A DNA stretch of 64,000 bases from Sarcina sp034439435 (GTDB taxonomy: Bacteria; Bacillota; Clostridia; Clostridiales; Clostridiaceae), in contig NZ_JAPCKJ010000004.1 in NCBI RefSeq assembly GCF_034439435.1, positions 62,001-126,000 of the forward strand. The letters run 5' to 3'. Both the position numbers and the translations under genes were made by a program. The notes beneath the pieces were generated by a model. The model was not told the origin of the DNA. It saw only the letters and a list, made by a program, of their open reading frames with translations, and searched no databases. Below are positions 17,925 to 26,436 of the stretch, one piece after another (positions within the stretch are counted from its first letter, which is position 1; every line of letters begins with the position of its first letter).

Positions 17925-18563
17925 CTAAGAAAATAATTTTTCAATAATTCCAGTATGTTCTAATAATATATTTATACCTATAAGTATTAAAATTACTCCT
18001 CCAATTATCTCAGCATAATTCTTAAATATATCCCCTAACTTTTCTCCTATTATTACACCTAAAAAACATAAAACAAAAGTTATAACTCCAATTATTATTA
18101 CAGATTGCACTATGGAAATTCCTAAGAATGCAAAGCTAACTCCAACTGCTAATGCATCAATACTAGTTGCAATAGCTAATAGTGTAAGATTCTTAGTGCT
18201 TAATTCATCATTACTACTACGAACCAACTCTAGGCCACTATCTTCAAAAGCCTCTAAAGTTACTGAAACCTCACCCGCTTCTTCTTTCTTTTCTTTTATT
18301 GCTTCAAAAAGCATCTTACCTCCGATTAAAGTTAATAGTATAAAAGCTATCCAATGATCAAATGCTTTTATATAATCAGCAAAATATCTTCCAGCTCCCC
18401 AACCTATTAAAGGCATAATTGCTTGAAATCCTCCAAAAAATAAAGCGATTCTTAATGCATCTTTAACTCTTACTCTTGTTAGTGTTATTCCTTTGGCAAC
18501 AGAAACTGCAAAAGCATCCATTGCAAGCCCAAATCCAGTTAAAATAATTGATAAAATACTCAT
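17925..18563 (-). CDS. mntP: manganese efflux pump MntP
   Basis: A 212-aa inner-membrane protein of six helices with the two MntP repeats GLAMDAFAVSVAKG (N-terminal) and LLAIATSIDALAVGVSFA (C-terminal), whose acidic residues line the transport path. The ATG at 18563 lies 10 bp after AGGAGG; an ATG at 18572 is too close to that site. It is preceded by a yybP-ykoY-type riboswitch and terminator, as is usual for mntP, which supports manganese export. Monocistronic. Confidence 0.92.
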   Translation of the reverse strand: MSILSIILTGFGLAMDAFAVSVAKGITLTRVRVKDALRIALFFGGFQAIMPLIGWGAGRYFADYIKAFDHWIAFILLTLIGGKMLFEAIKEKKEEAGEVSVTLEAFEDSGLELVRSSNDELSTKNLTLLAIATSIDALAVGVSFAFLGISIVQSVIIIGVITFVLCFLGVIIGEKLGDIFKNYAEIIGGVILILIGINILLEHTGIIEKLFS

Positions 18564-18596
18564 AACAAACATTCCTCCTACTTATTAAAATATGCA

Positions 18597-18638
18597 TAAA
18601 AAAAGACTTATATGCAGTAAAAAACTGCATATAAGTCT
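18597..18638 (-). terminator. riboswitch-controlled terminator upstream of mntP
   Basis: Perfect 15-bp arms (18638-18624 and 18618-18604 on the RNA, AGACTTATATGCAGT) with a short T loop and a run of seven Ts. The 5' arm contains TTATATG (18634-18628), which is also the 3' half of the riboswitch P1 helix. Confidence 0.9.
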
Positions 18639-18728
18639 CGCTATTTAAGACTAAGCCAGACCAAATCTCTTTGGTCAATTTGTTGACTTAATCACTCATT
18701 CAATTTGAGCTAACTACTCCCTCATATG
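18628..18728 (-). ncRNA. yybP-ykoY (manganese-sensing) riboswitch
   Basis: On the RNA strand the 5' part has GGGAGTAG (18721-18714) and the 3' part has AGCGAGAC, the two conserved blocks of the yybP-ykoY aptamer. P1 is closed by CATATGA (18728-18722) with TTATATG (18634-18628). The same TTATATG strand forms the terminator stem, so ligand-stabilised P1 would prevent termination. Placement directly before mntP is typical. Motif recognition is by eye; a covariance model search was not run. Confidence 0.85.
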
Positions 18729-18825
18729 GAAACAAAGTTTATTAAATACTTAAAAACTTTATCATAAATATTTATAAAAATCAAGTATATATTAAATTCA
18801 ACGTAAATATTCAATATAATTATTT

Positions 18826-19494
18826 TTATTCTTTTAGTTCACTTACCTCACTATAATCAACTTGAAAATATTCTCCTTCTTCTAAATATATATGTCCACT
18901 AGCATAATTTTCTCCATCAACTTTTATAATGACTTTATCAACACCTAGGTTATAACCATAAGAATTAACCATACACTTAAGCATACTAGTCTCAAAACCA
19001 CTTCCTAAATTAATATTTTTAAAAGAATTCTTATAAAAATTAACAGTTAAAACTCCATTCTCAAGCTTAGCATCTTTTATTTCGGCCTCTATTGGAATAC
19101 CAACTGATAACCTTTCATGTAAATCATTTTTTAGTTCCTCTGTAACAGCCTTAACAATAGCTTTATCTTGTACCTCTACTTCTTTATCAACATAATAAAG
19201 TTTATAATCATTATCATGATAAAAAATTCTGAGAATCATGTTTTCTCTACTAACTTCATCATTTTTATTATTCTCATTTGTATCTTCGTTATCCTTCATT
19301 TCACTTTCTTCTTTATTGACTTTTCCCTCTTCTTTTAATTCATTTTCCTTAATAAATGAAGAATTTTCTCCTGTTTCATTAATTTCACTAGAAGTTTCAT
19401 TATTATTGTTATTATCTTTGTTTTCTTTAGTAAAACATCCAGCTAAAAATAAAGGTATAAGAATTATGGATAAAATAGATACTAATTTCTTCAT
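18826..19494 (-). CDS. lipoprotein with GerMN domain
   Basis: A 222-aa protein with a type II signal ending LFLAGC, so C20 would be lipidated. A long Asn/Glu/Lys-rich linker (about 23-80) precedes a GerMN domain (about 90-215) with KAVTEELKNDL, GVLTVNFYKNSF and GYNLGVDKVIIKVDGENY. GerMN domains occur in germination and envelope proteins; its specific role is unknown. ATG 19494 follows GAGGTGAATTT. Monocistronic by spacing. Confidence 0.85.
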   Translation of the reverse strand: MKKLVSILSIILIPLFLAGCFTKENKDNNNNNETSSEINETGENSSFIKENELKEEGKVNKEESEMKDNEDTNENNKNDEVSRENMILRIFYHDNDYKLYYVDKEVEVQDKAIVKAVTEELKNDLHERLSVGIPIEAEIKDAKLENGVLTVNFYKNSFKNINLGSGFETSMLKCMVNSYGYNLGVDKVIIKVDGENYASGHIYLEEGEYFQVDYSEVSELKE

Positions 19495-19672
19495 AAATTC
19501 ACCTCAAATTTTAATTAATCTCTTTTTATAGTATAGAGTAGTTTAAAACTTTCCTTTTAAATTTATATAATATATGAATATGTTATTGGTATATAAGTAT
19601 CTACTACTTTAAATAATATTTATCCATAACTGTACTTTCTGTTCTTCTAATTTATAATTTTAATAAAAATAA

Positions 19673-19795
19673 GTTATGATTTAAACTAGTATTAATTTTT
19701 ATATAGAACTGTAAAACCATCTTAATGAGCATCTAGTATTGTATTATATACGTAAGAAGAATAGCGTTAAGAAGCTTTTTCTTAATTTTTTACAG
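19673..19795. repeat. MITE-like element, copy C (truncated)
   Basis: Left half only: ATGATTTAAACTAGTATT, TATATAGAACTGTAAAACC, ATCTTAATGAGCATCTAG and AGCGTTAAGAAGCTTTTTC, matching copy B. The right end is missing, consistent with a deletion remnant. Confidence 0.65.
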
Positions 19796-19807
19796 TCACT
19801 AAAATAA

Positions 19808-19862
19808 AATAAGGATATAAATAAATTTATTCTTTTAATAAATTCATTTATATCCTTATATT
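19808..19862 (-). terminator. terminator of the 46-aa gene
   Basis: Imperfect 21-bp arms 19809-19829 and 19839-19859 (AAGGATATAAATAAATTTA type), 30 bp beyond the stop codon on the minus strand. Confidence 0.65.
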
Positions 19863-19893
19863 AATGCTTTGACTTTTAGGCTTTTGAACTTAA

Positions 19894-20034
19894 TTATTTT
19901 CCACAACACTTTTCATGAGATTTAATTTTATGTGCCATTTTTTCTTCTTCTCTTCTAACTTCAGCCATTTTTTCTTTTTCTACTTTTATTGCATTTTCAG
20001 AATCATAATGAGTTATTTTATGATTTTTTCCCAT
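19894..20034 (-). CDS. 46-aa charged protein with C-terminal CC motif
   Basis: A short ORF: MGKNHKITHYDSENAIKVEK, then alternating KEKMAEVRREEEKMAHKIK helix-like charge, ending SHEKCCGK. Start ATG 20034 has GAAGGTG eight bases upstream, and a terminator follows the stop. The coding-like charge pattern, ribosome site and terminator support a real gene. The vicinal cysteines and histidines could bind metal; this is not demonstrated. Family not recognised. Confidence 0.72.
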   Translation of the reverse strand: MGKNHKITHYDSENAIKVEKEKMAEVRREEEKMAHKIKSHEKCCGK

Positions 20035-20335
20035 ATAAAACACCTTCTTACATTTAAATATTAGCATAGGCAAATTTAAAATTTTAATAAGGAATCCTTA
20101 CTTTAAGGTCATCCTCATCTTTAAATTCATGATACTCTTATGTTAAAACTATGTAAAAATCAATAACTCCTTATTTTAATGCATATACACTTAAAATATC
20201 CTATTTTTTTTAAAGTTTAATATATTTTCTTTGTATTATTCCCTCTCCCGTACTATATTTAAAAATAAATTATAATAAAGTTAATTTTAATAAAATATCT
20301 TCTTCTTTATTATAAATACTACTTATTAAAGGTAA
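20035..20335. other. AT-rich spacer, nothing recognised
   Basis: About 300 bases between the 46-aa gene and the terminator of the next lipoprotein gene. It should carry the 46-aa gene promoter; no ORF, repeat copy or RNA gene is visible. Confidence 0.4.
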
Positions 20336-20380
20336 AAAAATTAAGAAACTTATAGTTTTGAAAACTACAAGTCTCTTAAT
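20334..20380 (-). terminator. terminator of lipoprotein gene
   Basis: Inverted repeat around 20340-20359 and 20360-20380 (ATTAAGAAACTTATAGTTTT) with two mismatches. An A run at 20334-20340 reads as T on the minus strand. Confidence 0.75.
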
Positions 20381-20385
20381 ATTCA

Positions 20386-20916
20386 TTAAATAGCATTTTT
20401 ATTTACAGTTATTATAGTTTCTTCACCAACTTGAGAAAGTTTATATTGATATCCATCCTTTTCCCATTCGTAAACTTTGGAATCACTACCTTCCTCATCC
20501 TTGTTAATCTTTGGTTCACCTAAACTTTCTTTAATATTTCCTAATATGTTATCAGGTGTTATTCCTTTAAAATGAACACTTACAGCACTTACATTTTTAG
20601 AATCATCAAGTTCAAGTACTAGATTTGCATCATAGTTAAACATTCTTACAGAATAGCTTGAAGATACAATAACCTTCTTGCCTTCAACATCTTCTATTTT
20701 TTCAGTTCCAATTCCTTTGTTTGCTGTTACTTCATCATAAGTCTTTCCTACGTAAGTACTTAAATCACTAAAGTTAGCTTCGTTTTGAGCACTTTGTTGG
20801 ATCTTTGAATGATTACTATCAGTATTAGCTTTTTGGTTAGAGTTAGTACAACCAACAAGTGATATAACTAATAAAGAAGTCATTATTAAACTAGCAACAA
20901 TTTTTTTTCTATTCAT
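20386..20916 (-). CDS. putative lipoprotein, 176 aa
   Basis: The type II signal peptide MNRKKIVASLIMTSLLVISLVGC puts the lipidated cysteine at C23. A Ser/Asn/Gln linker follows, then a small alpha/beta domain (about 50-176) with YVGKTYDEVTANKGIG and GDS-like EGSDSKVYEWEKDGYQYKL. The layout recalls small SmpA/OmlA- or DUF4309-like lipoproteins, but I cannot assign a family with confidence. It has its own terminator. Confidence 0.8.
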   Translation of the reverse strand: MNRKKIVASLIMTSLLVISLVGCTNSNQKANTDSNHSKIQQSAQNEANFSDLSTYVGKTYDEVTANKGIGTEKIEDVEGKKVIVSSSYSVRMFNYDANLVLELDDSKNVSAVSVHFKGITPDNILGNIKESLGEPKINKDEEGSDSKVYEWEKDGYQYKLSQVGEETIITVNKNAI

Positions 20917-21142
20917 AGTTTCTTCTCCCTCAACTCTTTCTCTTATGTATTTTTCCTAATATGCAAATATATAATAATAATTTACATTCTTACATTATTA
21001 TAATATATTTTATATAAATATATATTACAAAATTGATTTTATTTGTTCTTTATAAACTCAAAAGGAAGCAGTATTTTAGCTCTCCTTAAAGCAATTATAA
21101 ATTTTATAGTGAATTAGAGAAGTTTTTAAATCTAATCTTACT

Positions 21143-21322
21143 TTATTTACTAACTTTAAATGGACTGCCAGTATAAACCCAACTATTCTCATAAAAAAAT
21201 GTGAACCATAAGAAATTAACAAAGAAAATATACCATAAACTATTTCCTGTGGTAAACCCTTTAAGTCCAATTAATGAAATTAATCCTAAAAATCCTAGAT
21301 ATCTATGTTTGTTATATTCCAT
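21143..21322 (-). CDS. small DUF3796-like membrane protein, 59 aa
   Basis: A 59-codon ORF starting MEYNKHRYLGFLGLISLIGL with AGGAGGGG nine bases upstream, and ending SPFKVSK. It has two hydrophobic stretches (8-20 and 29-44) rich in aromatic residues (LWYIFFVNFLWFTFFYENSW). The GFLGL start resembles DUF3796 proteins (tentative). A longer ORF in another frame (21076-21270) lacks a ribosome site and is rejected. Confidence 0.7.
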   Translation of the reverse strand: MEYNKHRYLGFLGLISLIGLKGFTTGNSLWYIFFVNFLWFTFFYENSWVYTGSPFKVSK

Positions 21323-21402
21323 AATACCCCTCCTAGTGAATATTTCTTATTTTAATTATACTATATCCACCAGGAAATATTTACTATATAAATCTTAATT
21401 TA

Positions 21403-22071
21403 CTAACTTAAAGTATATTTATACTCAGGTCTTCCTACATTTCCGCTAGTTAAGGTTACATTTACTTTCTTTATATTTTCTAAGTAATCCATATATTTTT
21501 TTATAGTTACATTACTTATTCTAAGTTCACAAGCTATCTCTCTTAATGTCCATACTTTTCCTTGATTTTCTTTTAAAAATTCTAAAATTCTCTCTAATGT
21601 TTTTTCATTTAGACCCTTAGGCAACTCAAATTTTTCCTCTGAGATCTTTGAAATAACGTCTATATCCTTTTGACTTAAAGAAGATCCTTTGCTTAGCATA
21701 TTATTTTTTTGCTTATATTTATTTAATGCTTCTTCAAATCTCTCAAACTCAAAAGGCTTAACTAAATAGTCAGTTATTCCATAGGCAAAGGCTCTCTTCA
21801 CCTCTTCAACACTATTAGCCGCTGTTATCATTATTACATCTGTTAAATACTTTTTATATCTTAAGCTTTTTAATATATCAATACCATTTTTTTTAGGAAG
21901 ATATACATCTAAAAGTATTAAGTCAACCTCTTCTTCATCTAAAACTTTTATTATCTCTTCTTCTGTTTGCACTGGTCCTAATATATTTTTAAATCCCATA
22001 TTTTCTAAATATCTTCTATTAATAAGAGCCACCATTGGATCATCTTCTACTATAAGTATCTTCTTTGCCAT
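21403..22071 (-). CDS. response regulator, CitB/DcuR family
   Basis: A 222-aa regulator. The receiver domain (1-120) has the acidic pair ED in VEDDPMV and phospho-acceptor D55 in LILLDVYLPKKNG. A C-terminal helix-turn-helix (about 165-222) contains VWTLREIACELRISNVTIKKYMDYL. ATG 22071 is six bases after AAGGAG and the gene overlaps the kinase 3' end, so the pair is translationally coupled. CitB/DcuR/MalR regulators respond to di- or tricarboxylates; targets here may be the downstream dehydrogenase and permease genes. Confidence 0.88.
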   Translation of the reverse strand: MAKKILIVEDDPMVALINRRYLENMGFKNILGPVQTEEEIIKVLDEEEVDLILLDVYLPKKNGIDILKSLRYKKYLTDVIMITAANSVEEVKRAFAYGITDYLVKPFEFERFEEALNKYKQKNNMLSKGSSLSQKDIDVISKISEEKFELPKGLNEKTLERILEFLKENQGKVWTLREIACELRISNVTIKKYMDYLENIKKVNVTLTSGNVGRPEYKYTLS

Positions 22072-23620
22072 CATTTTCTCCTTTTAAAATAGTTATAATA
22101 AATATTTTTTCTCCATTGAATTCCTCAATATCAATACAACCATCATAAAGCTCTACTCTATTCTTAACCAATGATAATCCTGTTCCTCTTCCTTCTCCCT
22201 TTGAGGAAACTCCCAATTCAAATATTTTTTCTTTTATGTTCTTATCTATAGGTTTCCCATTATCTCTAACTTGTATTTCAATTCTCTCATCATCTTCATA
22301 TAAAGTAACTTCAACTTGTTTATTTTCAATATCTGAAGATGCACAAGAGTCAAAAGCATTTTCTATAAGATTACCTAAAATCGTAACAATATCATAAGAA
22401 TCAACGTAATTATGATTCCCAAACAAGAAAGATTCCTCTGTTAGAATAAATTTTACTTCCCTCTCTTTTGCAACTAACTCTCTGCTAAGAAGTAATCCTC
22501 TAACATAATAATCTTCTATACTTGAAAACTTCAAGGAATTATTCTCATGCATTTTTTGTGTTTTTAATATGTACTTTCTAGCCTCTTCATATTCTCCTAA
22601 TTGAATTAGCCCTAAAATTACATGAAGATTATTTCTAAATTCATGTACATTAGCTCTAAGGTTTTTAACAACCTCATCAACTCCAGTAATCTCTTTTGCA
22701 ATCTTTCTAATATCATTTCTATCCATTAAAGTTATTACAGAACCTAAATATTCTCCTTCTTTCATAATAGGATGTATATTTATGAATACCTTTTTCCCTT
22801 GGACTATGATTTCCTTCATCTCTATTGATTTATTTTTTTCTATATAAGGAACCAATTTTTTTAAGACTCTTTCTTTTGAAAATCCATCTATAAGCTTATA
22901 GCAATTTTCATTTACTTCTGTTATTTCATTATTTTTATTTAATGCTATAATCCCTTCACTTACTGTATTTAATATAATGTTCTTTTCCTTATAAAGAGTA
23001 GCAATCTCCTCTGGTTCCATCCCCAAAATTGCCTTTTTAACCTCTTTAGCAAAAAGCTTAGATATTAATATAGTAATTGAAAAAACTATTATAAAAAGCC
23101 ATATGTACTTTATTAAAGTCTTATAAGTTAATAATTGAATTTCATTATAGTATTTTCCTACCATAACAAATCCAACTTGCTTACCATCATACATTATAGG
23201 TTGAAACCATCTTAAGGTTTCTCCCATTGATCCTTGCATTAAAGAATAATAACTAGATCCATATTCTAAAACCTCTTTTTTATCCTCATTTACAAATACT
23301 GTTCCTATCTGCCCTTCATCTAAATGAGAGTATTTAACTCCTCTCATATCAGCAATAACAATTATGTCTACATCCTTTCTAGATTCAATAAATTGTTTAG
23401 TATACTCTTGAATCTTTGGATCTATTTCCTCTTTACTAAGACCCTCTTGAACAAAAGGTGTTTGACTTATATTAAAGGCTGTTTCTTTTAAAGTATTTCT
23501 TATCCCCTCATCCATATAGGAGATCTTATCTTCTATAAATAAAGTAAAAGATAAAGCTAAAGGAATAAAGGCGATAAGTATAGCCCACAGTAATATTTTA
23601 TTTTCAAATTTTACTTTCAT
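22040..23620 (-). CDS. sensor histidine kinase, CitA/DcuS family
   Basis: A 526-aa membrane kinase. It has TM1 (about 8-28), an extracytoplasmic PAS/Cache sensor (about 30-170, with DVDIIVIADMRGVKYSHLD), TM2 (about 172-192), a cytoplasmic PAS domain (about 215-300, NTVSEGIIALNKNNEITEVN) and a SPOB-type kinase core with H326 in VHEFRNNLHVILGLIQ, LIENAFDS (N box) and GEGRGTGLSLVKN (G box). ATG 23620 follows GGTGGTG. A TTGGAG, 17 bp, TATAAT promoter lies just upstream. Its signal is likely a carboxylate, by family. Confidence 0.9.
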   Translation of the reverse strand: MKVKFENKILLWAILIAFIPLALSFTLFIEDKISYMDEGIRNTLKETAFNISQTPFVQEGLSKEEIDPKIQEYTKQFIESRKDVDIIVIADMRGVKYSHLDEGQIGTVFVNEDKKEVLEYGSSYYSLMQGSMGETLRWFQPIMYDGKQVGFVMVGKYYNEIQLLTYKTLIKYIWLFIIVFSITILISKLFAKEVKKAILGMEPEEIATLYKEKNIILNTVSEGIIALNKNNEITEVNENCYKLIDGFSKERVLKKLVPYIEKNKSIEMKEIIVQGKKVFINIHPIMKEGEYLGSVITLMDRNDIRKIAKEITGVDEVVKNLRANVHEFRNNLHVILGLIQLGEYEEARKYILKTQKMHENNSLKFSSIEDYYVRGLLLSRELVAKEREVKFILTEESFLFGNHNYVDSYDIVTILGNLIENAFDSCASSDIENKQVEVTLYEDDERIEIQVRDNGKPIDKNIKEKIFELGVSSKGEGRGTGLSLVKNRVELYDGCIDIEEFNGEKIFIITILKGENDGKEDTYSRR

Positions 23621-23641
23621 AGCTTTCACCACCGTGAAGGA

Positions 23642-23670
23642 ATTATATCATATTAATAAAATTACTCCAA
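23642..23670 (-). promoter_or_regulatory. promoter of the CitA/DcuS-like kinase operon
   Basis: TTGGAG (23670-23665) and TATAAT (23647-23642) on the minus strand, spaced 17 bp and about 22 bases from the start codon. A very short leader is implied. Confidence 0.55.
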
Positions 23671-23701
23671 TTATCTTTTAAATTTTTTTTAATATTTTTT
23701 C

Positions 23702-23781
23702 ACAAAAAAAGAGTATATCATAATTTATAAACCTAGAAAATATAATCTATATCTTCTTAGTAATTAAATTATTGATATACT
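23702..23781 (-). terminator. terminator of the 2-hydroxyacid dehydrogenase gene
   Basis: Arms 23712-23727 and 23765-23781 (AGTATATCATAATTTA, one bulge) with a long AT-rich loop. An A run at 23704-23710 is a T tract on the minus strand. Confidence 0.55.
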
Positions 23782-23837
23782 GCTTTTTCATTTATTTAAG
23801 TCTAATTTTAATTACCCTAAATAACTCTCTATTTTTA

Positions 23838-24836
23838 TTATGCTATTGCATTCTTACAAGTATTTCCCTCTAAATACTCTTTTAAGTTTTCATATGATAT
23901 TCCTATCATATTTCTTAAAGCTTCATCTGTATATGAGCCCATATGAGGAGTTACTAAAGCTCTTGGGTATAAGCCTATTAATTTTTCATATGATTCATTT
24001 TCTAACTTTTGTCCTTCTAAGTTCTTAAAGAACACTGCTGACTCACCCTCTAAAACGTCAGTTCCGAATCCACCTAATTTTCCTGATTCAAGAGCTTTTA
24101 CTATAGCTTCTACGTCTTGTAATTCTCCTCTTGCAGTGTTGATTATGATAGCATCATCTTTCATTTTTGATATGAATTCTTCATTAATCATGTGGTAGTT
24201 TTGACCTTTTATGTATGGCATATGTACTGATATTACATCAGAAACTTTTAAAACTTCATCTAAAGGCATAAATTCAACTACTTCCTTAGCAGCATCGCTT
24301 TGGAATACGTCGTATGCTACAACCTTAGCTCCTAAACCTTTAAATAATTTGGCAGCTGTTAATCCGATTCTACCTGCCCCTAATATTCCAACTGTACAGT
24401 TTCTTATTTCCTTACTAAACATGAATCCATCTACTATGAAGTTTTTATTGCTTGTTCTATTAGTAGTGTATGCTGTATGTCTTAAAAGCATCATAGCTAA
24501 AGATACTGCTAACTCTCCTATAGCATTTGGTGAGTAACCAGGTACTCTAGCAACTTGTAATCCTAGATCTTTAGCTGCTTCTAAATCAACATGGTCAAAT
24601 CCAACTGTTCTAGTTAAAACATACTTAAGTCCCTTACTCTTTAAAAGTTCTAAGTTTTGTCTATCAGCCATGCAGTTTCCTCTTACCATTATAGCTCCAG
24701 CTCCGATAGCTTCTTCTACATTTTCATGGTTTAAATTTTTCTCAACTAAAGTTAAGTTATATCCGAACTCTTCATTTAACTTGTGGAAGTATGGTACCTC
24801 TGTTTCTCTAACTCCATAACATACTAATTTTATCAT
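23838..24836 (-). CDS. D-2-hydroxyacid dehydrogenase (D-lactate dehydrogenase-like)
   Basis: A 332-aa NAD-dependent enzyme of the D-isomer 2-hydroxyacid family, reducing a 2-oxoacid to a D-hydroxyacid. The Rossmann motif is VGILGAGRIGLTAAKLFKGLGA. The catalytic arginine is in INTARGELQD, the glutamate in GFGTDVLEGES and the histidine in VTPHMGSYTDEA. ATG 24836 follows AGGAGG. The nearby carboxylate-sensing two-component system and AEC permease suggest lactate, malate or an aryl-lactate as physiological product, but the substrate cannot be read here. Confidence 0.88.
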   Translation of the reverse strand: MIKLVCYGVRETEVPYFHKLNEEFGYNLTLVEKNLNHENVEEAIGAGAIMVRGNCMADRQNLELLKSKGLKYVLTRTVGFDHVDLEAAKDLGLQVARVPGYSPNAIGELAVSLAMMLLRHTAYTTNRTSNKNFIVDGFMFSKEIRNCTVGILGAGRIGLTAAKLFKGLGAKVVAYDVFQSDAAKEVVEFMPLDEVLKVSDVISVHMPYIKGQNYHMINEEFISKMKDDAIIINTARGELQDVEAIVKALESGKLGGFGTDVLEGESAVFFKNLEGQKLENESYEKLIGLYPRALVTPHMGSYTDEALRNMIGISYENLKEYLEGNTCKNAIA

Positions 24837-24876
24837 ATGAAAATCCTCCTCTTTTCCCCATCTTTTCTGCTTTATT

Positions 24877-25111
24877 TTAAATTTGAAACTGAATTTTTCT
24901 ATATTAAATATAAGTGAAATAATATTTGAATGAGTAATTAGATTTTCATTGTTTTTGGAATAGATTCAGCGTTAAGAAGCGAAAACTGTTCGAAGCGAAG
25001 CAAGTTTTGAGCTTTAGCTGAATCTATGGAATAAACAATAGAAATTCTTCACGAAATTCAATAATTATTGAACTATATTTAATATGAAAAATTCAAATTA
25101 AGTTTTAAATC
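24877..25111. repeat. intergenic long inverted repeat (giant hairpin)
   Basis: The whole gap between the dehydrogenase and permease genes is one imperfect palindrome. The outer arms share GAATTTTTC and ATATTAAATATA, the middle arms share GAATAGATTCAGC against GCTGAATCTATGGAAT, and the inner arms share CGTTAAGAAGCGAAAACT against AAGTTTTGAGCTTTAGC. The centre is about 24996. It also contains GCGTTAAGAAGC, a piece found in MITE-like copies B and C. No ORF. Confidence 0.7.
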
Positions 25112-25120
25112 TTTATAATC

Positions 25121-26170
25121 TTAAGCAAATAATCCTATGTTTTTGATTATTTCTAAAATTACTATCCAGAATGGCATTGCTACTACGGCAACAACTGTTG
25201 ATAATAATGAACAGTTTGATGTTAATAAAGCTTCTTTATCAAAGCTTATTGCGTAAGCTGCCGCAACTGTTGCTGTTGGAGTTGCTAACATGATAACTGT
25301 TGTAGCCATTCCTTCGAATGAAACTGGTAATATACCTGTTTTAGTTAATACTACTAATAATACTAAGTTTATAGCTGGAACTAACATTATTTTTATTAAA
25401 CTGTATATCCATGGATCTTTTTGTCCTACAGCTTGCTTAAATGGTACCTCTGCTAAAGTAATACCTATAGCTAACCATGCAAGTGGTGAACATAACTTAT
25501 CTAAATATGTAAGTGGTTGATATAACCATGGTAAAGTTTTATCTATTCTTAAGAAAGCATAGCTCTTATCTCCAATTTGAACTTGTGGTAACATTCCTTG
25601 GAATAACCATATGAATAATCCTAAGAAAGTTGCTATAATAATTGGATTTAATAACATTTCTTTTAAGTTCTTCTTCATGTTTTCTTTGTCCATTTTCACA
25701 CCAGACATTTTGATGTAACCATATGAATATAAGAAAACTCTGTATGCTATATTGAATATTGATGAATACATTGCACCTACTGAACCATATACAGCTTTAA
25801 CTATTGGAATACCAAAGAAAGTTGTTGATCCAAATATAGTAAGTACTCTAAATACGTCTTGCTTATCTCCCTTATATCTTGCATAGATAAACTTTGTTAA
25901 GACGATTAATAATATGTAAACTACAAATCCCCATATTAAAATATTAATACCTTCTTGTAATTCCTTTTGGTTAACATCCTTCATGAATGAAGTGAATGCT
26001 AATGCTGGAATTGCAACTGTTAAAACTACTTTAGTTAATATTTTTGATGCAGCACCTGATACTATATTTCTTTTTCTAATATAAAATCCTAAAAATATAA
26101 TTGCTATTGATGAAAATATTGCACCTATAATTGCATTATCCGTAAGTGTTTTTTGAATGATTTCTAACAT
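25121..26170 (-). CDS. AEC family transporter (auxin efflux carrier/malate permease type)
   Basis: A 349-aa membrane protein with about ten helices in two inverted halves, separated by a hydrophilic loop (GVKMDKENMKKNLKEML). The typical features are FYIRKRNIVSGAASKILTKVVLTVAIPALAF in the first half and TVIMLATPTATVAAAYA with SFDKEALLTSNCSLLST in the second. Bacterial members include malate (MleP) and malonate permeases. ATG 26170 has AGGAGGAAGG upstream. It probably moves a hydroxy- or dicarboxylate linked to the neighbouring dehydrogenase. Confidence 0.87.
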   Translation of the reverse strand: MLEIIQKTLTDNAIIGAIFSSIAIIFLGFYIRKRNIVSGAASKILTKVVLTVAIPALAFTSFMKDVNQKELQEGINILIWGFVVYILLIVLTKFIYARYKGDKQDVFRVLTIFGSTTFFGIPIVKAVYGSVGAMYSSIFNIAYRVFLYSYGYIKMSGVKMDKENMKKNLKEMLLNPIIIATFLGLFIWLFQGMLPQVQIGDKSYAFLRIDKTLPWLYQPLTYLDKLCSPLAWLAIGITLAEVPFKQAVGQKDPWIYSLIKIMLVPAINLVLLVVLTKTGILPVSFEGMATTVIMLATPTATVAAAYAISFDKEALLTSNCSLLSTVVAVVAMPFWIVILEIIKNIGLFA

Positions 26171-26373
26171 TCTTAACCTTCCTCCTATTTTGTGTTTTTT
26201 TTAACATTTAAAATCATGTTGATTTTTGTCGAATATTTTCCTTACAAGAAATATTGTACAAGCCTTGCCCCTTTCAAACAATTTATTTAAGTTTTTAAAT
26301 AATTATTTAAGTTATTTAAGTTAAATAATTAACAATTAAAATATTTATTTAAGGCTATGTTCTAAAAACAAAA

Positions 26374-26412
26374 AAGTTCTTAAAATAGCTTTATAAGCTA
26401 CTTTAAGAACTT
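26374..26412 (-). terminator. terminator of the 294-aa gene
   Basis: 16-base arms 26374-26389 and 26397-26412 (AAGTTCTTAAAATAGC, one mismatch), with an A run on the left. A lone element end, GGCTATGTTCTAAAA, sits beside it at 26353. Confidence 0.8.
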
Positions 26413-26436
26413 CAATTCATGGATGTATTTAGTTTT

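Noticed and set aside
18463..18678. 71-codon minus-strand ORF
   Set aside because: It runs through the riboswitch terminator and the mntP start in another frame.
21076..21270. 64-codon minus-strand ORF
   Set aside because: It overlaps the 59-codon gene at 21143-21322 in another frame, has no ribosome site and a poor composition. The shorter frame has AGGAGGGG and a membrane-protein pattern.
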